Notes: generated from the letters alone by a model not told the origin. DNA of 64,000 nucleotides from an uncultured Clostridium sp. (GCA_946541575.1 CAMNJQ010000065.1:1-64000), one strand, 5' to 3'. Positions 8,486 through 17,674 are shown, numbered from the stretch's first letter. Program-made: numbers and translations.

Positions 8486-9685
8486 CTAATTTCCTTTCAA
8501 AAATTCTATTAATTTATTATATGTGTCCATCTTAAGAGATGATACAGTACTTGAAATAACTTTTGGAACTGCAAGACCAATCTTAGTTACATCATAACTT
8601 CCACCAGTAATTCCAGTTCTAAATCCATACTTTTCCCAAGCTATCTTTTGAATTTCTTCATCATTATAGGCTTCTAATAATAATTTTCCATTCTCTGTAA
8701 ACGCTGCAAAGCAGTGACTATTCCAAATTGTTGGAGCTGGATAAAGTATTCTTATACTATCTTTTACTTGTTCAAATCCATTAGGATTAGAATTAGCAAA
8801 ATCAATTATACTTTTTTCATAATCTACAATCATTGGATTTCCACCCATACCTGTTTTTAAATATCTTTCAAACAAATCTGCAGGTGTATTATTCATATAA
8901 CCAGATTTAATATAAAAATCTCTTAGTTTTGGCAAATTATTTGCGATATTTTCACTTGTAACTTCTCCACCTGATAAAATTGATAAAAGTAAACCATAAT
9001 ATGTTGCTCCTGGAGATGATGTTACTGGATCAGTTGACCCTATATTAATTGAACCATAAAGATCTTTAAGGCCAATTTCACTCCATTTCTTACCACTTAA
9101 AATATAATTCATTAACTTATTCATATCAGAAATAAAATAAACACCATCATCATTAACAGTTACAATTCCTTCATTTTGAAGAGCATCAACAACTTCTTTC
9201 CAACTATAAATAACAATTGGAGTATTTAACGTAAGTCCACCAGATAAAACTGTATATCTATCAGATTCTCCTAATTCTTTATTTGGATAATTTTTATAAT
9301 AGTCATAAAATCTTTGATCTGAAGTAAATAAAGCATCATATTTAGAAACATCTGGAGAGTTAATTGTTAAATTTTCACCATTAGAAATTCTCGAAATAAC
9401 ACTATCATTTCCTAATCCAACTTTTTCTCTTATTAATGGCCATAAAATAGTTTTACCATTACTCCAAGTATCATAAACAGCATTTATTTTATACTTCTCT
9501 CTTAATATTTTATTTACATCTGGATCTGCAAGGAAATCTTCCTTTCCACCACCAGTTGCAACATATATTGTTGTTAAATCAGAATAGTCTTCACCAGAAC
9601 TTTTACCGGAAAAAGTTTTAATTCCAATTATTACTCCAATAAGTACTAAGAAAATAACTATACCAATTATTTGTTTTTTATTCAT
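8486..9685 (-). CDS. Membrane-anchored extracellular solute-binding-like protein
   Basis: About 399 residues: an N-terminal membrane anchor (IIGIVIFLVLIGVIIGI) and a long extracellular region resembling periplasmic-binding-protein (family 1/ModA-like) folds, for example TIYVATGGGKEDFL near the start and VDYEKSIIDFA, YPAPTIWNSHCFAAF later. No lipobox Cys is present and no transporter genes adjoin, so it is probably not part of an ABC importer. The start is the ATG at 9685, which overlaps the previous stop in ATGAATAA and has GGTGAT upstream; an in-frame ATG five codons earlier is badly spaced. Its neighbours suggest a sensing part of the TelA/XpaC/VWA set. Confidence 0.8.
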   Translation of the reverse strand: MNKKQIIGIVIFLVLIGVIIGIKTFSGKSSGEDYSDLTTIYVATGGGKEDFLADPDVNKILREKYKINAVYDTWSNGKTILWPLIREKVGLGNDSVISRISNGENLTINSPDVSKYDALFTSDQRFYDYYKNYPNKELGESDRYTVLSGGLTLNTPIVIYSWKEVVDALQNEGIVTVNDDGVYFISDMNKLMNYILSGKKWSEIGLKDLYGSINIGSTDPVTSSPGATYYGLLLSILSGGEVTSENIANNLPKLRDFYIKSGYMNNTPADLFERYLKTGMGGNPMIVDYEKSIIDFANSNPNGFEQVKDSIRILYPAPTIWNSHCFAAFTENGKLLLEAYNDEEIQKIAWEKYGFRTGITGGSYDVTKIGLAVPKVISSTVSSLKMDTYNKLIEFLKGN

Positions 9686-10307
9686 TTGAATCATCACCAT
9701 CCTTAACTACTAAATCATTACTATTATAGCCATCTGACTTAAGCATTTGATTATATACTTTCATTTCTGCTTCATTATTTTCAATATCGTTTTGATATAA
9801 ACTATTAAGAATCTTTCTAAAAGCCAAAGAAGTTTCCTCAACCATTTTAGCACTATTCTTCATAAACTTTTTACTATCTTTCGAAGTTAATTCTTGATTT
9901 TCTATTTCGTCATATCTATCTATTATGTTAACACAAACTGGTAAATAATAATCAAGAAATTTATTAGAAGTTGAATTATTAATATTATTTTTTTCAATAG
10001 TGTTAATTATCTTATTAGTTGTAGAATTAATATTCTTTAAATATTTTTTTACAGTTTCATCTTCTATTTCTTTTATCATGTCAGAAATATGTTTATTACT
10101 CTTCTTTGCACTATCAATTTTTTTTGATAAAGATTCTTCTTTGAAGTCATATTTCTTTTCCTTAGAATCTCCCATAATTAATTCAGAAGCAACGTATGCA
10201 CCAGCTCCAATTACCAAAGAAGGAATAATTGCAACAGAAAGCCCTAAATAACCAATTGCAAAAAACGAAGCACCTACTACACCAGAAACAATCTCTTTAT
10301 TTTTCAT
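9678..10307 (-). CDS. XpaC-like membrane protein
   Basis: A 209-residue protein with two hydrophobic segments near the N-terminus (about 6-40: VVGASFFAIGYLGLSVAII and on), then a cytoplasmic helical domain. The C-terminal pattern YLPVCVNIIDRYDEIE followed by an acidic helical end is like the XpaC family. In B. subtilis xpaC and the telA homologue yaaN are adjacent, and here the two are in the same operon with one gene between. It starts 2 bases after the VWA-fusion stop and overlaps the next gene by 8 bases. Function is unknown; the family name comes from an indirect indolyl-phosphate phenotype. Confidence 0.75.
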   Translation of the reverse strand: MKNKEIVSGVVGASFFAIGYLGLSVAIIPSLVIGAGAYVASELIMGDSKEKKYDFKEESLSKKIDSAKKSNKHISDMIKEIEDETVKKYLKNINSTTNKIINTIEKNNINNSTSNKFLDYYLPVCVNIIDRYDEIENQELTSKDSKKFMKNSAKMVEETSLAFRKILNSLYQNDIENNEAEMKVYNQMLKSDGYNSNDLVVKDGDDSNE

Positions 10308-10309
10308 AA

Positions 10310-11923
10310 TTAGTTATATCCTCTTACAGCTTTAAATGCTTTCAATAAATCAGAGCGACCATCAAATACTTTGCCATTACTTAACTTAGCTAATGAATTT
10401 AATTGATCTTCTGAAGCTTGTGCAAATGTAATGGAATAAATTGGTATTTCTCGATTAGAATTTGAATAGGCTTCTTTTACCTCAGAATATGTTCCAACAT
10501 TTCCCTCTCCATCAGTCATTACAACAATTGAAACATTATATTCATCAGACTCATCTTTCAACATATTAATAGCTTTCTTAACTGATGGGTAAAGTGAAGT
10601 ACCTCCCATAGGCTCCTCATTAAAAATCTTATATAAGGCATCAGCAGTGTTATCACCTGAAAATGTATTAAATACTTCTAAATCATTATTAAATAATATC
10701 ATATCTATTTTATCATATTTAGAAAATTGAATTAAATTTAAAGTTGCTTTCTCACCAAAAATAAATTTCATAGAATCTCTTAATGAATCTATTCCCTCGC
10801 CATACATACTACCAGAGTAATCTAAGCAAAAAACAACATGTAATGGTTTTCTAAATTCAGACTGATATAAATTCAATGCTGCTAATATTACTTCTTTACT
10901 TGGATATTTAACAGAAGAAATATATTTAGAAGTATCAATTCCCCAATCAGGATTAAATAGTTTTTTATCTGCACTATTGGTTACACCGCCATACCATGTA
11001 CGCCTTCCTAATGATGCGAGTACATTTTGTCCTTCATCACTTAAAATATAAGATTGGAAATCTAAAAAAGTCTTTTTCTTAGCTTCTATTCCATTATTGA
11101 CAAAAACTAAAGGAGAATCAGATATTGAAACACCATCAACAGGATATATTAAATACAAAGGCTCTTTTCCCATTTGAACCAATTTTTTATTTATATTAAT
11201 TATAGATGACTCATATGTTACAGCAGCATCATAATCTCCTGAAACAAACGATTCTTCTAAAAAGTCTTCATCTCCTGATGTTCTCTTAAGACCAGAAAAG
11301 AAAGATTTCATTTTTGATTTAAGACTATTATTATCCAAATGTTCCAATTTTAAAACTTCTGGATTACCTGCTAAAGTAGCTAAAATATTAAGATAAGCAG
11401 AAGCACCACTATTTGTCATAATAGGATTAGCCATACTAAAATTAAGACTTCCTTTTTCTATTAAGGATAACAAATCTTCCATAGTAACTTTTTTATCCAT
11501 AAGCCCTAAGCTTCTAGCAGTTGATTCTTTAACCCCAAACACTATTGGAGTAATACTAGTAGACTTCAAATTACTTGTTTTTACAACTGAAGAATCTAAC
11601 ATATCAAGCCATATTGAATTAGATGACCAAATCGCATCATATTTTACTCCACTATTAAGAATTTCTACAATTTCTAAATTATCAGCATAGTCTATTTTTA
11701 CTTCTATATCATTCTTATTAGCATACTCTTTAATAGTATTTTCCATTTCTTTATTATCTGGAGTAGTTATAATACTAAAAACATTTTCATCATACACATT
11801 AGACAATTGTTCTGTTTTTGACATATCATTAGCTGAATAAAAAATAGTAAACATAAAATATAATACAAACAAAACAATAATTACTGAAACAATAGAGCTA
11901 CTACTATCTTTTCCCTTTCCCAT
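10310..11923 (-). CDS. Solute-binding-domain/VWA-domain fusion protein
   Basis: About 537 residues: a membrane anchor (11-30), an extracellular solute-binding-like domain (about 45-330) and a C-terminal von Willebrand A domain (about 358-530). The metal site is complete: DYSGSM (368-373), MGGTSLYP (about 432) and MTDGEGN (about 463). It therefore can bind a ligand and a protein partner on the outer face. The SD AAAGGAGT sits 12 bases from the chosen ATG; an in-frame GTG at 11935 lies too close to it, but either could be used. It is the first gene of the XpaC/TelA/AAA+ operon. Substrate-binding plus VWA in one chain is uncommon. Confidence 0.88.
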   Translation of the reverse strand: MGKGKDSSSSIVSVIIVLFVLYFMFTIFYSANDMSKTEQLSNVYDENVFSIITTPDNKEMENTIKEYANKNDIEVKIDYADNLEIVEILNSGVKYDAIWSSNSIWLDMLDSSVVKTSNLKSTSITPIVFGVKESTARSLGLMDKKVTMEDLLSLIEKGSLNFSMANPIMTNSGASAYLNILATLAGNPEVLKLEHLDNNSLKSKMKSFFSGLKRTSGDEDFLEESFVSGDYDAAVTYESSIININKKLVQMGKEPLYLIYPVDGVSISDSPLVFVNNGIEAKKKTFLDFQSYILSDEGQNVLASLGRRTWYGGVTNSADKKLFNPDWGIDTSKYISSVKYPSKEVILAALNLYQSEFRKPLHVVFCLDYSGSMYGEGIDSLRDSMKFIFGEKATLNLIQFSKYDKIDMILFNNDLEVFNTFSGDNTADALYKIFNEEPMGGTSLYPSVKKAINMLKDESDEYNVSIVVMTDGEGNVGTYSEVKEAYSNSNREIPIYSITFAQASEDQLNSLAKLSNGKVFDGRSDLLKAFKAVRGYN

Positions 11924-11959
11924 AAAAACAATCACACTCCTTTATTTATTCACACTATT

Positions 11960-11988
11960 ATTATAAAATTTATTAAAAAGAAACACAA
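11960..11988 (-). promoter_or_regulatory. Promoter of the VWA-XpaC-TelA operon
   Basis: TTGTGT (11983-11988) and TATAAT (11960-11965) with a 17-base spacer, about 35 bases before the first gene. Confidence 0.5.
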
Positions 11989-12006
11989 TAAAAAAGAAAA
12001 ATATTA

Positions 12007-12630
12007 CTATAATACTTTTCTACGTTTCCTTTTATATGAATTATCAAAACTAATAGAAGAAAAATCTGAATTTAAAACAATAGAAAGTTCTTCTTCTACA
12101 ATTTTAGAATCATATAATTTTATTTCATTATATAATTCATGAATCATATTATCGTCACTATTTTTAATGGCATTATCAAATTTACCTTTCCAAAATCCAC
12201 GACTAAAGTTAATATCTGGTAAAAGTAAATAGTAAAATCCTAAATCATTCATTTCTCCAAGAGTATATCCTAACTGATATAATTCTTTTTTTGGATCATC
12301 AGAAGAAAAATTATATGTACTTAAAGGATCTCTTTCTATAATATTTCCAAAATCATCACTAGTCCAGCTATATTTTTCATAATAATTTCTAAGTCTATTT
12401 AATCTATCATTTGGCACATTGTCGAAATCTATAATATAATCAATTCCAATAACTTTAAGCAAATCATTTGCTTCATCAGCCCATAAACTATTGTTAATAT
12501 CATTTATTTCACTATGAAATGATTTTTCTATATTATATAATTCTTTTCTAATATCAATAAGATCATAATTTTCTCTTATTTCTTCTAAAGTATCTTTTTC
12601 ATACATATCTCTTCTTTTTTTATTTCCCAA
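12007..12630 (-). CDS. Hypothetical protein downstream of spo0A
   Basis: A 207-residue, highly charged soluble protein of no recognised family, rich in Asp, Asn and Tyr with a basic tail (YKRKRRKVL). It starts at TTG, strongly supported by GGAGGT six bases upstream; the first ATG is eight codons further in with no ribosome site. It begins 19 bases after the spo0A stop, so it is almost certainly cotranscribed with spo0A. That makes it a candidate modulator of, or bystander to, the sporulation regulator; nothing in the sequence shows which. Confidence 0.75.
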   Translation of the reverse strand: MGNKKRRDMYEKDTLEEIRENYDLIDIRKELYNIEKSFHSEINDINNSLWADEANDLLKVIGIDYIIDFDNVPNDRLNRLRNYYEKYSWTSDDFGNIIERDPLSTYNFSSDDPKKELYQLGYTLGEMNDLGFYYLLLPDINFSRGFWKGKFDNAIKNSDDNMIHELYNEIKLYDSKIVEEELSIVLNSDFSSISFDNSYKRKRRKVL

Positions 12631-12649
12631 AATACACCTCCAAAAGGCA

Positions 12650-13414
12650 TTAAAGATTTTTACAATAATCTAATCTAAGTTTATCTGCAACAGTTACAAT
12701 AAATTCAGAATTAGTAGGTTTTGCCTTATCTATATCAACACTGTGACCAAATATTTCTTCCATTAGATCCCAGTTGCCTCTATTCCAACTAACCTCAATT
12801 GCATGACGAATTGCTCTTTCTACTCTTGAAACAGTAGTAGCAAATGTTCTTGCAATATCAGGATATAATTCTTTTGTAATTCCTCCAATAAAACTTGGAT
12901 TATCATATATAAGCATTATACCTTCTCTTATATACTGATATCCTTTTATATGAGAAGGAACTCCCAATTCATGTAAAATCTTAGTAACAGAAATTTGTAA
13001 ATTGTTATGATATATATCTATAGTACGTACATTACTATTATTTTTAAAACAGCTTACTATTTTTCTTTCTAAGTCAGATAATTCAAATGGTTTTAACATA
13101 AAATAGTCTATACCAAATTCTGACACTCTTCTAATCATTTCATCAGAATTACATGAAGTTGTTACAATTACTTTTTTATCAATTAAACTTTTCTTCATCT
13201 CTTCTAAAATATCTAACCCATCTTTTTTAGGTATTATTAAGTCTAAAACTACTACATCGTAATCACTTTGACACTCCTTAATCAATTTTAGCCCTTCTAC
13301 ACCATCATAAGCTTCTAAACATATATTGATATTTGCGTGATCACTAAAATACTTCTTTACCATGTTGATTAATTCTACATCATCATCAATCATAAGCACT
13401 TTAATGTTATTCAT
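12650..13414 (-). CDS. spo0A: Stage 0 sporulation response regulator Spo0A
   Basis: The master regulator of entry into sporulation, a 254-residue response regulator. The receiver domain has the acidic pocket IDDD (10-12), phospho-acceptor D58 in VVVLDLI, the TTS switch and LKPFE Lys. The C-terminal DNA-binding domain, unique to Spo0A, spans about 145-250, with [20 protein letters not shown] as the recognition region. The start at 13414 follows AAAGGAT and matches the family N-terminus; 22 upstream in-frame codons are not coding. A -10 box TATAAT (13446-13451) lies upstream, and TGTCGAT, one base off the Spo0A box TGTCGAA, occurs at 13505-13511. Confidence 0.95.
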   Translation of the reverse strand: MNNIKVLMIDDDVELINMVKKYFSDHANINICLEAYDGVEGLKLIKECQSDYDVVVLDLIIPKKDGLDILEEMKKSLIDKKVIVTTSCNSDEMIRRVSEFGIDYFMLKPFELSDLERKIVSCFKNNSNVRTIDIYHNNLQISVTKILHELGVPSHIKGYQYIREGIMLIYDNPSFIGGITKELYPDIARTFATTVSRVERAIRHAIEVSWNRGNWDLMEEIFGHSVDIDKAKPTNSEFIVTVADKLRLDYCKNL

Positions 13415-13511
13415 ATTTATCCTTTCTTCAACTGCACGCAATATAATTATAGTAAAAGAAAAAAATAAAGTACATAGCATATTTTATCTACTTATGTAAA
13501 AAAATGTCGAT

Positions 13512-13545
13512 AAAAGTAAAAATGTGAGTTATCTACTCACATTTA
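13512..13545 (-). terminator. Terminator of the pgk-tpiA operon
   Basis: AAATGTGAGT and ACTCACATTT pair over 10 bp and are followed by TTTACTTTT on the minus strand. The left arm includes the last tpiA codons, so the stop codon lies in the hairpin. Confidence 0.75.
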
Positions 13546-14249
13546 CTCATAATATATAAAAATTCCTCAGGTTTTGTACTTGCTCCACCAATTAAATAAC
13601 CATCAACTATATCAAGTTGATTTAATGTATCCACATTTTTTTGATTAACGCTTCCACCATATAATACACTTACTCTTTTTCCATACTTATCCTGTATTAA
13701 ATCTTTAATATAGTATGTTACATCCTCTATATCTTCATTTGTTGGAACTTTTCCAGTACCAATTGACCAAACTGGCTCATAAGCTACAATTACTTTTTCC
13801 ATATCGTCTGGATTTAATTCATCAAAAACTTCCATAATTTGTTTTCCAACAACATCTTTTGTAACATTATTTTCTTTATCTTCTAAATGTTCACCAACAC
13901 AAAAAATAGGAATTATATCATTCTTAAATAAATTATTAATCTTATTAACAAACATATGACCATTTTCATGTTGATCACTTCTTCTTTCAGAATGTCCAAC
14001 AATTGAATATGAAACACCTAAAGAATTTAACTGCTCAGCACTAACTTCACCTGTTGAAGCACCATTTCCCTTTTCAGAAACATCTTGACTACCAACTAAA
14101 TATTTTGACTTATCTAGATATAAATCAATATAAATAGAACTAGGGCAAACTACAACATTATTGCAATTTCCTTTTTTTGTTTTTTCAATAAAATCTAAAA
14201 CTTCACTCCTATTTAGATATGTTTTTTGATTTCCTACGACTAATTTCAT
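13533..14249 (-). CDS. tpiA: Triosephosphate isomerase
   Basis: Interconverts dihydroxyacetone phosphate and glyceraldehyde 3-phosphate. The 238 residues are slightly short for the family but complete: GNQK (N-terminal Asn/Lys), VGHSERR (catalytic His), AYEPVWSIGTGK (catalytic Glu and loop 6) and LYGGSV (phosphate binding). The ATG lies 41 bases inside the end of the glycosyltransferase gene. The local ribosome site is weak (AAAGAT), so translation is probably coupled to the upstream gene. It is the last gene of a pgk-flippase-glycosyltransferase-tpiA unit, followed by a terminator overlapping its stop. Confidence 0.96.
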   Translation of the reverse strand: MKLVVGNQKTYLNRSEVLDFIEKTKKGNCNNVVVCPSSIYIDLYLDKSKYLVGSQDVSEKGNGASTGEVSAEQLNSLGVSYSIVGHSERRSDQHENGHMFVNKINNLFKNDIIPIFCVGEHLEDKENNVTKDVVGKQIMEVFDELNPDDMEKVIVAYEPVWSIGTGKVPTNEDIEDVTYYIKDLIQDKYGKRVSVLYGGSVNQKNVDTLNQLDIVDGYLIGGASTKPEEFLYIMSKCE

Positions 14250-15495
14250 TTTTATCTTTACTCACTTTCTTACTATTTTTTATTTTTCCAACCAATTTAC
14301 CGATAACACCATAATTATCATATTTTTTATGTTCGATAGCATGTTTATAAACATCTAGTGCTCTTTCGCCATAATATTTTGAACTATGAACTTCCGCATT
14401 TAATCTTGCTTGTTTTTGTAATAATTTCAATTTATTCTTATCATTAAATAACTCTAATACAATATCAACATACTCTTCTTTATTTTTAAATATTCTTCCA
14501 TTCAAACCATCAACTACTGTATTTCTAAAACTTTCGTCATCAATGCATATTGGTGCTATTGAAGCTGCCATTGCTTCAATAACAGTTAATCCTTGTGTTT
14601 CACTAGTTGATGCTGTTGCAAAAACATCAGCAGCACGATAATACTTTGGTATATCTTCCCATGGAACTTTTCCAACAAAAATCACATTTTCTTCAATTCC
14701 AAGATTTTTTGCCATATTTTTATAATTGTCCATATCAGGACCATCACCAATTATTATTAAATTGATCTTTTTATTACTTTCATTAATTAATTTTTGTCCT
14801 TCTAACAAAAGATCAATATTCTTCTCTTGAGCAATTCTACCAACAAATAGAATATTAAAATCTTTTTTAGAAATTCCAATTTTTTTTCTAACTTCTTCAA
14901 CATCCTTTTCATCTATGTTTTCAGCATAAAATCTATCAATTTCAATTCCAGTTGGAATAATATAAATATTTTTGTCAACATTATACTTTTCTTTAAATAA
15001 ATCATAAATCTTCTTTGTAGGTACAATTAACTCATTAGCAGTTTTGTCACAATAAAATTGAGTCAAATATTCAACTATTTTTTTACTAGGTTTATCAAAA
15101 TAACCCTTAGTAATATAGTAAATATAATCTTCATATAAAGTATGATATGTATGAACAAGAGGAATATTATATTGTCTTGCTACAAATCTTGCAAAAGTTC
15201 CAACACTAAATTCTGTATGTGAATGAATTACATCTAACTTCCACTTTCTAATAATATTCATCGCTCTAATAGGATAAACACTTGTAACACGATAGTCATA
15301 AATTCCAATTGGTAGTCCTGGAATTCTTATAACTGTATTATCTTCATCAAATTTATAATGAAATGTCTCATTATTTAATGTTACTACAAATACTTGATGT
15401 CCCTTCTTTTCTAATGCTTTTTTTAACATATAAACACTAGTAGAAACCCCATTAATAAATGGAGGATATGTATCTGTAAATAAACCTATTCTCAT
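14209..15495 (-). CDS. Family 4 glycosyltransferase, probable diacylglycerol glucosyltransferase
   Basis: A 428-residue GT-B enzyme of family GT4. The N-terminus MRIGLFTDTYPPFINGVSTS is very like the monoglucosyl-diacylglycerol synthases of Acholeplasma and Gram-positives. The C-terminal half has NILFVGRIAQEKN and the EX7E-type donor site in SETQGLTVIEAMA. A basic C-terminal tail suits membrane-surface binding. The likely reaction is transfer of glucose from UDP-glucose to diacylglycerol, making glycolipid or a lipoteichoic acid anchor; the exact acceptor is inference. The ATG overlaps the upstream stop by four bases (ATGA) after AAAGGAGATG, coupling it to the flippase-like gene. Confidence 0.88.
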   Translation of the reverse strand: MRIGLFTDTYPPFINGVSTSVYMLKKALEKKGHQVFVVTLNNETFHYKFDEDNTVIRIPGLPIGIYDYRVTSVYPIRAMNIIRKWKLDVIHSHTEFSVGTFARFVARQYNIPLVHTYHTLYEDYIYYITKGYFDKPSKKIVEYLTQFYCDKTANELIVPTKKIYDLFKEKYNVDKNIYIIPTGIEIDRFYAENIDEKDVEEVRKKIGISKKDFNILFVGRIAQEKNIDLLLEGQKLINESNKKINLIIIGDGPDMDNYKNMAKNLGIEENVIFVGKVPWEDIPKYYRAADVFATASTSETQGLTVIEAMAASIAPICIDDESFRNTVVDGLNGRIFKNKEEYVDIVLELFNDKNKLKLLQKQARLNAEVHSSKYYGERALDVYKHAIEHKKYDNYGVIGKLVGKIKNSKKVSKDKNEISRRKSKNISK

Positions 15496-16496
15496 TTTTT
15501 TGCATCTCCTTTAAAAAACCCCAGTGATATTCCTCCAATAAGAACGCCAAAATAATAAGTAATACTACGCCAAATAATTAACGAAGCATTCAAAGGAGCA
15601 GATGGTAATGAATTTTCAAAGAAAAGTAAATATGAGCCTTCAATACCAACACTTCCACCAGGAATTGGAACAAAATTACCTACTAATAATATAAATGCTG
15701 ATGAAACAAATACTTGCATCAATCCTATATTATAACCTAAACTTTTAAAGACAAAATAAGGAATTAAATAAAAAATAACTAATGCAACAAAATTTAATAA
15801 AATACAGCTTAAAAATAATTTCATATTTTTCTTAAGCATTGTACCACTTTCATTATATTCTTCTAATTTTTCATTTAACAATAATGTCGTTTTCTCAACA
15901 TCTTTTATAATTTTAAATTTAACACCTAATTTAAGAGCAATCTTAACAACAAAATTACTAAACTTTTTAGAAAAACTTACAAATATTAAAAATAGTCCAA
16001 TTATTATATTTATAACAAATCCCAAAATAATCATATTTCCTAAGATTGGAGTTAATGAACATAAATTATATCTAAAGTTTAATCCTAAAGCAATAAATCC
16101 GATTAGAATTAAAGCTATTTGATACATTATAAATTCTTGAACGATAATATTAGTGGCATTAGCTACTTTAATTCCACTTTTAGTAAGCATATATACTTGC
16201 ATTGGTTCTCCACCAGTTGCAAAAGGAGTAATACCATTAAAGAATTGAGTAATCAAAGTTTGATGTAGTATTACTCTGAATTTAATTTTTTTCTTATATC
16301 TTTTAACAACTAAATACAATGATAATGCTCTAAAAAACCAATACAGTACAATTAATAAAAAACTAAATAAAATTAACCATTTATTTGCAAGTAACATATT
16401 ATCAACTATAGATTGAAAATTATCTTTTAAGATAAAATACATTACTACAACAGCAATTAGTAATAATATAATAGTATTTCTTTTAGCATTCTTCAT
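15492..16496 (-). CDS. Flippase-like integral membrane protein (UPF0104/LPG-synthase TM family)
   Basis: A 334-residue polytopic membrane protein with about eight membrane helices. The family marks are ATGGEPMQVYML (about 75-90) and VGNFVPIPGGSVGIEGS near residue 290, typical of the lysylphosphatidylglycerol-synthase transmembrane/AglD-like family. It lacks the soluble aminoacyl-transferase half of MprF, so it is not a complete MprF. Members have been tied to lipid or glycolipid flipping. Its coupling to the glycosyltransferase (ATGA overlap) supports handling of that enzyme's lipid product. Its start shares one base with the pgk stop (TAATG). Confidence 0.86.
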   Translation of the reverse strand: MKNAKRNTIILLLIAVVVMYFILKDNFQSIVDNMLLANKWLILFSFLLIVLYWFFRALSLYLVVKRYKKKIKFRVILHQTLITQFFNGITPFATGGEPMQVYMLTKSGIKVANATNIIVQEFIMYQIALILIGFIALGLNFRYNLCSLTPILGNMIILGFVINIIIGLFLIFVSFSKKFSNFVVKIALKLGVKFKIIKDVEKTTLLLNEKLEEYNESGTMLKKNMKLFLSCILLNFVALVIFYLIPYFVFKSLGYNIGLMQVFVSSAFILLVGNFVPIPGGSVGIEGSYLLFFENSLPSAPLNASLIIWRSITYYFGVLIGGISLGFFKGDAKK

Positions 16497-17674
16497 TATT
16501 CAGAAATAGAAACTACACCAGGTAATTCTTTTCCTTCCATAAACTCAAGTGTAACTCCTCCACCTGTTGAAGCATGGCTTACTTTATCTTTATATCCTAA
16601 ATTACTTGCAGCAGCAACAATATCTCCACCACCTAAAATAGTAGTAGCATTAATATTAACTAATTTATTTAAAACTCTTTCTGTTCCCTTAGCATAATTA
16701 GAGAATTCATATACACCTAAAGGTCCATTCCAAAATACAATCTTAGCTGTATCTAAAATACTTGAAAATAATTCAACAGTCTTTGAACCGATATCTAATC
16801 CCATTTCATCTGAAGAAATGTTTTCTACTAATACTTCTTTAAATGGCACATCATTAGAATATTCTTTAGCAACAACAGTATCTACAGGTAAAACTATTTT
16901 ATCTGGATTTTCACTCATTATTCTCTTACAAAAATCAATGCTTTCTTCATCCAAAATAGATTTTCCAATATCAATTCCTTTTGCTTTTTCAAAAGTAAAT
17001 GCCATTCCTCCACCAATTAGAATTTTATCAGCTTTTTTTACTAAATTTTCAATTACTCCAATCTTATCAGATACTTTACTTCCACCCAAAACAACTACAA
17101 ATGGATGCTCTGGATTTACTAATACAGAAAGAGCATTAACCTCTTTTTCAACTAAGAATCCTAATCCACTAGGTAAATGACTTGCTATTCCTACATTTGA
17201 AGCATGTGCTCTATGAGCAGTTCCAAATGCATCATTAATAAATAAATCACCTAAAGAAGCCCAATATGCACCTAGTTCAGGATCATTTCCACTTTCTTTT
17301 TTACCTGGAACATCTTCATATCTTGTATTTTCCATTAACATAACATCACCAGATTCTAGTGAATTAACCATAGATTCAAGTTCTTTTCCACGTGTTACTG
17401 GGCAGAATTTAACTTCTTTATTTAATAATTCACTTAATCTAACAGCAACAAGCTTTAAACTATTCTTCTCTTTATCAGCTTCTTCTTTAATTCTTCCTAA
17501 ATGAGACATTAAAATTAGTTTTGCACCATTGTCTAATGCATACTTAATAGTAGTAAGACTTTGAACTATCCTATTATCATCTATAATTTTCCCATCTTTA
17601 ATTGGAACATTAAAGTCACATCTAATAATAACTTTTTTATTATTTAAATCATAATCTCTTATTGTTTTTTTCAT
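16496..17674 (-). CDS. pgk: Phosphoglycerate kinase
   Basis: Makes ATP and 3-phosphoglycerate from 1,3-bisphosphoglycerate and ADP. The 392 residues match the bacterial length. Visible motifs are RCDFNVPI (substrate Asp/Asn), LMSHLGR, ENTRYEDVPGKKE and VVLGGSKVSDKIG in the N-domain, and FWNGPLGVYE and GGGDIVAA in the nucleotide domain. It has its own promoter and ribosome site AGGAGAT and starts the operon pgk-flippase-glycosyltransferase-tpiA. The gap gene lies just upstream but has its own terminator, so the classic gap-pgk link is spatial, not transcriptional. Confidence 0.97.
   Translation of the reverse strand: MKKTIRDYDLNNKKVIIRCDFNVPIKDGKIIDDNRIVQSLTTIKYALDNGAKLILMSHLGRIKEEADKEKNSLKLVAVRLSELLNKEVKFCPVTRGKELESMVNSLESGDVMLMENTRYEDVPGKKESGNDPELGAYWASLGDLFINDAFGTAHRAHASNVGIASHLPSGLGFLVEKEVNALSVLVNPEHPFVVVLGGSKVSDKIGVIENLVKKADKILIGGGMAFTFEKAKGIDIGKSILDEESIDFCKRIMSENPDKIVLPVDTVVAKEYSNDVPFKEVLVENISSDEMGLDIGSKTVELFSSILDTAKIVFWNGPLGVYEFSNYAKGTERVLNKLVNINATTILGGGDIVAAASNLGYKDKVSHASTGGGVTLEFMEGKELPGVVSISE

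Noticed and set aside
13505-13511. Firm 0A-box upstream of spo0A
   Set aside because: TGTCGAT differs by one base from TGTCGAA and is about 90 bases from the start; too weak to list as a regulatory site.
15492-16496. MprF (lysylphosphatidylglycerol synthase)
   Set aside because: Only the membrane flippase-like half is present; the aminoacyl-transferase domain is absent.
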